Source: Mikania micrantha
Taxonomy: Eukaryota > Streptophyta > Magnoliopsida > Asterales > Asteraceae
DNA: 64,000 nucleotides
Assembly: GCA_009363875.1 (NCBI GenBank)
Contig: CM018685.1
Span: 65,266,593 to 65,330,592 of the forward strand
Reading direction: 5' to 3'
The notes under the pieces are model-generated. The model made no database searches, was not told the origin of the DNA, and saw only the letters and a program-made list of their open reading frames with translations. Below, in pieces: positions 57,301-64,000 of this stretch; position 1 is the first letter of the stretch, and each line of letters begins with the position of its first letter. Both the position numbers and the translations under genes were made by a program.

Positions 57301-57780
57301 GGTAGTGAACCACCGAACCATACCCGATTCAAAATTTGAAGTCATGATAGCTTTAACTTGAATAATCTTAAGTTCTTAACAACAAGATCTCATCACTAGC
57401 AAACTCAAAACTCCAAAATCAACTTAAAGTCGCATGTTTGATTCTAACCTAAACACACTGATGCACACAACTAAACACCAACATTCTCATCGATCGACAC
57501 AAAGGCAAACACTTATGACAATACAAATTACATAATACACACCCGATCCAACAATTTTATGCATCCCATTGTAATCCCAAAAGCATTTCCAGCAAATTCA
57601 ACAGAAACCCACGTAATTCTAAGTGAATATGTGACTGGAATCGAAATGAATTGAAAATTAAAAACAAAATTGATGATAGGATGTGTGTTTTACTCGGATC
57701 TTAGCGAGAACCCCTTTCTTTTCTAGGGTTCGAGTGACGAGCGTCTTCAGGTCCATCATTTCTCTAGTGTAATCATCCAT
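54342..57780 (-). CDS. TON1: TONNEAU1 (TON1/FOP-like) microtubule-organising protein
   Basis: Eight exons join in frame to 245 aa: 57780-57694, 56989-56857, 56404-56316, 56220-56098, 55108-55020, 54939-54917, 54728-54572, 54378-54342. The N-terminus MDDYTREMMDLKTLVTRTLE is typical of TON1. A LisH-type dimerisation segment lies at about residues 70-105 (SGRLLTALICEYLDWAQL). Then come the GDSGPLLLDVLEGFLKFE motif and the C-terminal ALENLQLDRKARNFTTSWR. TON1 proteins resemble human FOP, bind centrin and recruit cortical microtubule arrays, including the preprophase band, through the TTP complex. Exon 6 is a 23-nt microexon. Introns hold SINEs; one lies against the exon 2 donor site. Arabidopsis TON1 is about 260 aa, so this length is normal. 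Confidence 0.95.
55618..55747 (+). mobile_element. Au-type SINE 3' part in TON1 intron 4
   Basis: 130 bp: GAAGCAGCCTCTCTACCACA, GGTATGGGTAAGG, AGACCCCACAAAGTGGGATT and a TTGTTG tail, the pattern of the plant Au SINE. A perfect 15-bp duplication TTCTGGTATGAATCA lies at 55603-55617 and 55748-55762. The body is shorter than the usual 180 bp or so, so it is 5'-truncated. Confidence 0.85.
56567..56848 (+). mobile_element. SINE-like retroelement copy B at the TON1 exon 2 donor
   Basis: About 282 bp, close to copy A at 17069 (shared blocks: GTATATATGTGTC, GCAAAAGTAAAATT, GTTATTTTACTTAATTTTTG, CAGCCTCTCTATTCCTA). The flanks GAAGATACCGGAA (56554-56566) and GAAGATACCTGAA (56849-56861) are a 13-bp duplication with one mismatch. 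The right flank is the TON1 exon 2 / intron 2 boundary itself. Confidence 0.8.
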
Positions 57781-57945
57781 CTTCCAGATGCTGTTGTGTC
57801 GTTCTTAGTCTTCGTCAAGTTGTGTTCTTGGCGTCGGAAAGAAAACGGATTTGGGGCTCTTCTGCAGTTCTGCGATATGATTCCACAGTTTTCTGATAAC
57901 TCGGGTTTGTAAAAGATTGATCCGAAAGATAGAAACCGTTTTTAT

Positions 57946-58211
57946 CAATGTTTTTAAAACCGTAAATGCTCTTTACTGGTCAGCAGCGATCATACCGGTT
58001 AAACCGGTTAAATCAGATTTAAGTATCGGATGACATCATATATATTATGTATATATATATATATATATATATAATAAAAAATATTAAATATTTTTAAAAA
58101 CCTATTCGATCGTCCGGTTCCTTCAGAAACGGTTCCGAGCACATAATCGGGCCCGCCTTGGTGCTGAATCCCAGTCTGACCGGCCGGTCCGGTCCTGGTT
58201 TGAAAACATTA
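57946..58211. mobile_element. hAT-type MITE upstream of TON1
   Basis: 266 bp. The ends CAATGTTTTTAAAACC and GGTTTGAAAACATTA are inverted repeats. The duplication GTTTTTAT is perfect at 57938-57945 and 58212-58219. It starts 166 bp upstream of the TON1 start codon, so it probably lies in the promoter or leader. The inner right end is GC-rich (GACCGGCCGGTCCGG). Confidence 0.92.
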
Positions 58212-58219
58212 GTTTTTAT

Positions 58220-58725
58220 GACTATGAATTCTAAATAAATAAGTATTTTTTTAGGAAAAACTTTAGATTGAAATTGTAAAAAAATTCTTATAAGTCATCG
58301 AGCTTAAGCCTGAACCCAGACTTTGAAGTATGACTAGTTTACTTATTTAGAGCAGCCTTTTTATTTAATTAAATAAATGTATATTTATATAAGTAATTGT
58401 TTTTATATATAGAGGATGAGTATATGATCAACTAGTAAGGTTATTGTTTTATGATACTAAAATCATAAAATTAAGCCATGAAAAACAACTTCCTGCACAA
58501 ATATATATAGTAAGGCTGCTTGCAAATCGATCCAGCCTTTTCCCGGATTCTCCGTAAAGCGATAGCTAAATGAAACACCGGAAACAATCAATTGTTTTTA
58601 TACATGAAATTACGATAGATCTATAAAAACATATATGTTATGTCATACATAAAAGGGATAGCTATAAATACATGTAAAAGGTACAGTTCGTTTACCCCGT
58701 TATCCATGTGTCAAAAGTCCGGTTG
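58220..58725. other. Intergenic
   Basis: No gene or bounded element seen. Confidence 0.5.
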
Positions 58726-58741
58726 AAATAATTCGAATAAA

Positions 58742-58975
58742 ATTTTTTTTGAACGGCGAAAGTCTCAATCGTGTGAACCCACCGTTTCCAGACCATATCA
58801 CCAAAGTCTAGTTATCTGGACCTTCCATGAGCCACCACAACCACCCCAGTAGGAAACCCAACTGGAAAAACCCCCTAACCCCCTCAGACCCCTTTTTTGT
58901 TGTGGGAGTGATTTGAACCCAATACCTCCTATTTGAAAGAATCTTGGGGTACCATTAAGACAATTCCTCGTTGGT
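58742..58975 (-). mobile_element. SINE with 16-bp target duplication
   Basis: 234 bp, same family and length as 36406-36639, opposite orientation. On the minus strand the B box is GGGTTCAAATCAC and the tail GCCGTTCAAAAAAAA. AAATAATTCGAATAAA repeats exactly at 58726-58741 and 58976-58991. Confidence 0.94.
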
Positions 58976-58991
58976 AAATAATTCGAATAAA

Positions 58992-59360
58992 TAACTTGCA
59001 AAAGTGTTAACTGGTGCACAAACTCGTGGATATGTTTGGCTTGATTACTAATTGTAACAAATAATAATTATTAGCTTCATAAACTTGATCACTAATTGTC
59101 ATTTACACTAGAAATACAAGTCAATACATTGAAAATCACTAGCAATTGATTAAAACTAGTCAAAAATAATTTATTTGCTGCAAATAATAAAACAATAAAC
59201 ATTAATTTAATTAATACAACTAGTAAAAATAACAACATTGTTTCTTAAATAACAATTAATTAATTAATTTCAGATAAAACCCTCGCATACACTTATATTT
59301 TTATATATAAACAAACACATTAATTAATATAATGACTAAACATATTTAGAAAAAAGAAGA
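58992..59360. other. Intergenic or 3' region of the small-protein gene
   Basis: AT-rich; nothing else recognised. Confidence 0.4.
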
Positions 59361-59370
59361 AGCTTTGATT

Positions 59371-59490
59371 TCATTTCTTCTTGTGGCTCTTCACGAATAT
59401 GGCAATTTTGACTTCTTTGATCAAAAGTCTTCATTTATTCTTGTGGCTCTTCATGAATATGGCAATTTTGACTTCCTTGATCAAAAGTCT
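59371..59490 (-). repeat. 60-bp tandem duplication covering the stop codon
   Basis: Two units of 60 bp, each encoding RLLIKEVKIAIFMKSHKNK or a near copy and ending in TGA. They differ at about three bases. The first unit ends the protein; the second lies in the 3' untranslated region. Confidence 0.9.
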
Positions 59491-59589
59491 GAAAATTTTG
59501 GCTTTGATTTCACCTCTTCTTGGTGGAAGGCTTGCAACCCTTCTTGTTTGTTTGCCTTTCTCATCATCCCACTTGCTTTGACTTTCCAT
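59431..59589 (-). CDS. 52-aa basic protein with LPPRRGEIKAKIF motif
   Basis: A single-exon frame from ATG (59589) to TGA (59431). It starts MESQSKWDDEKGKQTRRVAS. Residues 21-33 read LPPRRGEIKAKIF, which I recognise from a plant family of small uncharacterised proteins with an 'LPPRRGxIKxxIF' motif. The rest is rich in Lys and Arg, with no signal peptide or membrane segment. A TATA box (59672-59679) sits about 85 bp upstream. The last 19 codons plus the stop are followed by a tandem copy, also in frame (59430-59371), so stop read-through would add 19 residues. Function unknown. Confidence 0.7.
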   Translation of the reverse strand: MESQSKWDDEKGKQTRRVASLPPRRGEIKAKIFRLLIKEVKIAIFMKSHKNK

Positions 59590-59671
59590 TGGTCAAACTA
59601 CAAACTCACAAATTTCAATTTAAGAAACAAAGTGGCAAGTATGGGTGATTGTAGTTTGGGTGGTTATGAGG

Positions 59672-59679
59672 TATTTATA
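59672..59679 (-). promoter_or_regulatory. TATA box of the small-protein gene
   Basis: The minus strand reads TTGACTATAAATACCTC; TATAAATA lies 83 bp before the ATG, at a normal distance for a short leader. Confidence 0.65.
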
Positions 59680-59777
59680 GTCAAAATGGTTCACACATAG
59701 TCAACGTGCCTATGTTTTCAATGTTGCCATGACTTGGGATGGTGTTGTTACTAACGAAGGTTCACATTTTCTATTAA

Positions 59778-59808
59778 CTAGTTTTTCCCCGTCGCGCGTT
59801 GCGGCGGG
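59778..59808 (-). mobile_element. Helitron-like 3' terminus, related to 17832
   Basis: The minus strand ends CCCGCCGCAACGCGCGACGG, GGAAAAACTAG, then T. It shares the CGCAACGCGCG block and the nearby word AACACAATC with the copy at 17832. The 5' end was not found. Confidence 0.5.
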
Positions 59809-59809
59809 T

Positions 59810-61700
59810 TATCGCAACACAATCCTGATAATGAGTATTATATATCATTTGTAGAAGTATAAGTTATATAGTAAAATCAAATATTTCATAAATCACGAGC
59901 TCTATACTAGTTTCTCGTTAAAAAATAAAATCATACAAAATGAGTAAAAACATGTTACAAAAATAATAGAAAAATTACTCACAAAATCCTTCTCATCGGC
60001 AACCAATTGGCTGATATAAAAAAAACTAAAATCTATAAACAAACATCTATTTTTCATGGAAACAAATAAATCACCGTTGTCTTCTCTAAACACCGCTGAA
60101 ACCTAAAAAGAACCACGTTTTTTCACTATAGTTTTCATACTATTTAATTATATATATATATGTATGTATTTATATTATATTGAAATAGTATATGTATATA
60201 TATTAATTAATTAATTACCATTTCAATATTAAATATATATAGTTACTATTCCTTTTGGTTGCATTTTAATTATATAGGATAATATAGTATTTAGAATATT
60301 CAAATTTATATTAGTCTCACATACATGCTCCATGCAATATAGTATCTAGTGGTGGTCCCATGAACTTTTTCTATGAGGGCGAAAATTTTTAAGGATCGAT
60401 ATATAATATAATTTTCTATCTTCTGTTCAGGACATGTTAGGTCGAGTTGAGTTATGTTACAAAAAAAGCAATCAAACTAAATTTAATATATAAAATCATA
60501 ATAAAAATATAATACATCTAAAGTTAGTCTTATGCCTGACAAAATGAGTGAGTTGTGTTGAGATGGGTAACATGTCAAAAGACTCGGGACACGTATGAGT
60601 TAGGATGAGTGCATGTCACTATGAGTTTTAAGCATAATCATATTGGGTTTAAATACGTAATTTACAAAAAAATATGTTTTAAATCCATTATAGTCGCATA
60701 ATTTTTAAGTTATCCATCTTGCTATAGGTCAAGATTGATAGGCCTGGTTGTTTTCAATAGGGTTTTATTATTTAAAATATATCAAAAACTACATATCTGA
60801 AGATTTTTTTAAGTAACTATTTCTTCAAAAAAAAATAGTAAAAATATCACTTAAATTCTCATTGTAAGTCTAATTATGCAACTTTAAGGGCGACGATTAC
60901 AAAATATTAAGAGGGTCGATCAGAATTTTAACATATTTATACTAGTGGAAAAAATTCCAAGAAGACGGCTACCCCCACACTAATACATGGGTACACCCCT
61001 GAGTCATATCCCAACTCGTTTTATTACCAGCTCGGTTTATAAGGATGATGAATCACAAGAAATTGAAGAACCGGACAACATGGACAATAAAAAATGGATT
61101 GAGAAGGATGAATTAGCTTTGGTCTTAGCTAAATTAAAGTGAAATGACTTGAATGAAGTGTAAAATTCGACATCTTTTCAAATTTGATGAGTTAATGTAT
61201 CAGTCAAGCAAAATTTAAAGTGTTTAACAGCGTTTCAAAAGTAGGAATCATTTTTAGTTAATAAAATTTACCATTTTTATTTTTAATTCTAAAAAAATTT
61301 GATTTTATTTATATTTGATTCAACAAAAAAAAAAGAGGAATTATTTTTATACAGTATTAAGCAAAAATGTTAATGTTCAAGTAGGCTCGATTAAGTCGAA
61401 AGAGATACCCTCTTTCGACCTTAACGTAGAGAAATAACGTTATTTTACAGTTTCTATTAATTATAGTCAAAGCACTATAGCAGAAGTGTTTTGACTTCTG
61501 TAATGTTTGATAAAAGTCCACTAATACATGGGCCCTTTGACTTTGTGATGTTGATTTAAGAAGGCAAGTCGCAATCAATTTTTTTTAACTGCTAAATTTT
61601 TGGATTACTAACGGATCACTGGAGTATCATCGTGCCATCAGCAACACCACCTGATCATATCCACAATCAAGTCACCAGTTCTAAAGAAAACTCAATACTT
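59810..61700. other. Intergenic
   Basis: No intact gene. At 61042-61142 the + strand has a short open stretch (DDESQEIEEPDN, KKWIEKDELALVLAKLK, stop) that looks coding-like but has no start or partner exon. It may be a captured gene fragment. Confidence 0.4.
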
Positions 61701-61703
61701 TAA

Positions 61704-62529
61704 GGGGCTGTTTGTTTTTTGAAAAAAGGTCTGCGAAGGTCTGCGAGACCTCTTTTGTCTGCACCTCGCAGACCAAGGAAAGATGTAGGGCGTTTGTTTT
61801 CTCGCAGACATTTCATTAAAAAACGTCTGCGAGACCTCTTCTTGGAGAAGACATGGACCATCATCTTCTAGCCTCTTCAAACCTCTTCAAACCTTTTTTT
61901 CTCTTCTTCCCATCCCATCGGCGACATATCTCTCCACCGCCGCCGCCCTCCTCCACTGATCTTCGCCGCCGCCGCCCTCCTCCACCGATCTCCGTCGCCG
62001 TCGCCCTCCTCCACCGTCACGGTCTCCTCCTTCACCGCCCTAGCCGCGAGCCCTAGTCGCGAGCCCTCGTTCGATCGGAGGAAAGGGGAGACGATCGAAA
62101 CCCTAGGTCGTTCGATCTCCACCGTCGCGGTTCCACCGCCCTAGTCGCGAGCTCTAGTCGCGAACCCTGGTTCGATCGGAGGAAAGGGGAGACAGTCGAA
62201 ACACTAGTCGCGGTCGAAACCCTACTCGCGGTCTCCTCCTCCTCCTCTGCCTCTAGTTCCTTCGATCGACGGCAGTGGTGGACGGTGGTGGCTTAACGGT
62301 AGGTGGAGGAGGACGATCGGAGATGAAGTGGTGGACGGTGGTGGTTGGTCGACAGTGGGGTTGGGGTTGGGGAAGGCTGAAGAGTTTTCTTTGTTTGAAG
62401 AGGTTTTGAAAAACAAACACACTCAAAACCTCTTCTTGCAGAGGTTTGGTCCACCTCTTCTGCAAAAGAGGTTTGCAGACGTGGTCCGCAGACCGCAGAC
62501 GTTTTACCTCTTCAAAAACAAACACCACC
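61704..62529. mobile_element. GC-rich Harbinger-like element, copy 2
   Basis: 826 bp. The ends GGGGCTGTTTGTTTTTTGAA and TTCAAAAACAAACACCACC are inverted repeats, flanked by TAA on both sides (61701-61703, 62530-62532), a 3-bp duplication as in PIF/Harbinger. Inside is a tandem repeat of about 95 bp (CCCTAGTCGCGAGC...GTTCGATCGGAGGAAAGGGG, 62040-62200) and CCGCCGCCGCCCTCCTCC runs. No transposase. Confidence 0.72.
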
Positions 62530-62532
62530 TAA

Positions 62533-63350
62533 GAAATTCACCTTGTGAGATTCAAACACCGGATCATTTTGTTTCTAAGACTTATCTCACCAACAAGATA
62601 CAGCTAGACTGTAAGCTTTTGGTAGGCACACAATTTCTCCAGCAAAGAAAGAAACATAAAAAAATATATTATTCCTTTTTTTGTCAATTATATATTATTA
62701 AATGGTTTTGGAAATATATAGAATTTCTAGAATAATACAATACGTTGACGTTTAGCATTTATTTTCCAAAGAGCTGAAATTAATAATAACGTATATACAA
62801 TTAGAAGTTGAATGAACAGTAATAAAATTTTTTAAATTCTTTTTATATAAATATACGTTTTTACAAAACAATTATAATTGTTTACATAGTTATGTCTGTA
62901 ACAATCCTGTTTATAAGTCACACGTTATGAGTTCGAAACCTTGCATTTTAATTTTGTTTTCCTTTTTTTTGCCGCTACACTTCGCATTTTGTATCGGACG
63001 ACACTAACCATACATGACGTAATCACGTTCAACTAACAAAATCTTAAAACTAAAAACCCCTAAATTTGATGAAATGTGAGAGATAATCCTTCTCTCTTTA
63101 AGAATTTAAATCGAAAGAGCCAAAAGTAATGCTCTGTGAGGTCCCGGAAACATGATGGTAGTGAAATTACACTAGGGCGACTGTGGCGGTGGCGATGGCG
63201 GTGGTTATGTGGTGCTCTACTACTCAAGAAGAGGGAAGCGATGACCGGTGGCTGGTTGTGGTCCGAAGATTGACAGAGAGATAGAGCGAGAGGGTACATA
63301 GAGAGAGAAGGGCATGAAATAATGATACGAGGGAGGGTTTTTTTCATTTT
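62533..63350. other. Intergenic
   Basis: No gene. A weak B-box-like GAGTTCGAAACC at 62930 may mark a SINE remnant. GGCGGTGGCGATGGCGG near 63185 is a short GC-rich patch. Confidence 0.35.
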
Positions 63351-63628
63351 AGAGTAAATTACTAATATGGTCCTTGTGGTTTGCTAGTATTTCACTCTTG
63401 GTCCCTAGGTTTCATAAATTACCCATATGGTCCCTAACTTTTGACATTAGTAACATGTATAGTCCTTAGGTCACCAAATTATCCTCATGTAATTGACCAA
63501 ATTAACCTCACATAAGGCTATATGGGTAACAGATGTCAAATGTTATAGACCATATGGGTAATTTATGAAACTTAGGAACCAAAAGTGAAATACTAACAAA
63601 CACATGGACCGTCACGGTAATTTACTCT
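63351..63628. mobile_element. Long-TIR MITE (MULE-like)
   Basis: 278 bp that folds almost wholly on itself. The left arm AGAGTAAATTACTAATATGG...TTTCATAAATTACCCATATG pairs with the right arm CATATGGGTAATTTATGAAA...GGTAATTTACTCT, each about 85 bp. The 9-bp flanks match only weakly. Confidence 0.75.
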
Positions 63629-64000
63629 TTACTTTATGAATAACAGCTGCAAGTCTAAATAAGAATCGATATGAATTTCAACATACGAAAAGAAAGTGAT
63701 AAAGGAATTTTGTGTGCCAAATGACGAAAATGGATTTGTGCTATAGGTAGAAAACTGGACAAGTAGAATTTTGTGGAGGTCTTGGGTTCTAACCTTGTTG
63801 GATGCAATTTAATGGATATCCAGGTAAAGGAAAGAATCAGGGCTTTAATCTCGGGTTCGAACCTAATGGGGGGCAAAGGTTTACGGATTCCATCTGGTTC
63901 TCGCGCATCTAGGGCACACGTGTCTCAAGGTCGGAGATCGAGGAATCGATCTTAGCTATCAATCGTTAGGATAACGAAAGGTAGCACGACGAGTGTGACA
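63629..64000. other. Window end, possible SINE or LTR edge
   Basis: A B-box-like CGGGTTCGAACC occurs at 63853-63864. The window ends GAGTGTGACA, the same last bases as the solo LTR at 51426, so another LTR of that family could end here. Neither can be shown from this window. Confidence 0.25.

Noticed and set aside
59365..59700. 111-aa plus-strand frame with an internal repeat
   Set aside because: It is the opposite strand of the 52-aa protein gene and its tandem tail. The minus strand has the TATA box, ATG context and conserved motif.
61042..61142. Acidic coding-like stretch ending in a stop
   Set aside because: No start codon, acceptor pairing or homology that I recognise. Kept only as a note in the intergenic entry.
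61853..62528. Open frames on both strands in the GC-rich block
   Set aside because: Same repeat family as 27363-28193. No motif or conserved protein recognised.
63060..63347. 95-aa minus-strand frame with an Arg/His run
   Set aside because: No motif, low complexity and no upstream gene signals.
1..64000. CRISPR arrays, bacterial operons, rRNA genes and free-standing tRNA genes
   Set aside because: None seen. A/B-box pairs found are in SINEs and lack a full cloverleaf by eye.

Overview
This is nuclear DNA from a flowering plant. It is AT-rich and most of its length is transposable elements. The genes have GT-AG introns and all three main ones belong to plant families. The organism is a eudicot, perhaps an asterid such as Asteraceae, but no feature here fixes the family and that is only an impression.

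Three multi-exon genes could be rebuilt exon by exon with the frame kept throughout. (1) A TBC-domain Rab-GAP on the + strand, 28692-34529, 18 exons, 799 aa. (2) A PRR7/PRR3-type circadian pseudo-response regulator on the - strand, 43904-37806, 8 coding exons, 663 aa, with an Evening Element and two G-boxes upstream. (3) A TONNEAU1 (TON1, FOP-like) microtubule-organising protein on the - strand, 57780-54342, 8 exons, 245 aa. From memory, the Arabidopsis homologues of 1 and 3 are close neighbours (At3g55020; At3g55000/At3g55005), so this is probably conserved microsynteny with a PRR gene between them. Smaller loci are a 52-aa basic protein (59589-59431, - strand) whose tail and stop codon are tandemly duplicated, and two relics of small secreted peptides (5302-11389 and about 14656-15474). 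The second relic keeps an eight-cysteine defensin-like pattern.

Layout. 1-3.9 kb: LTR of a long-LTR element inserted into a dead Ty3/gypsy pol. 4.4-5.0 kb: hAT-type MITE. 5.3-11.4 kb: peptide gene whose intron holds a 5.65-kb Copia element with two LTRs that read identical. 12-16 kb: hAT MITEs, two of them nested, around the defensin-like relic. 17-23 kb: SINEs, a Helitron end and elements in TA microsatellites. 23.5-25.7 kb: CACTA element carrying a Ulp1-like peptidase region. 27-28.2 kb: MITE and a GC-rich Harbinger-like element. 28.3-34.5 kb: Rab-GAP. 34.8-36.7 kb: SINEs. 37.8-45 kb: PRR gene and promoter. 47.6-51.4 kb: solo LTR of the same family as the left edge. 52-54.2 kb: Helitron end, 45-nt poly-A, SINE. 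54.3-57.8 kb: TON1. 58-64 kb: MITEs, SINE, small-protein gene, second GC-rich element.

All calls come from reading the sequence by eye. Target-site duplications (TSDs), splice phases and repeat boundaries were read directly. Family names rest on motif recognition, without a database search.
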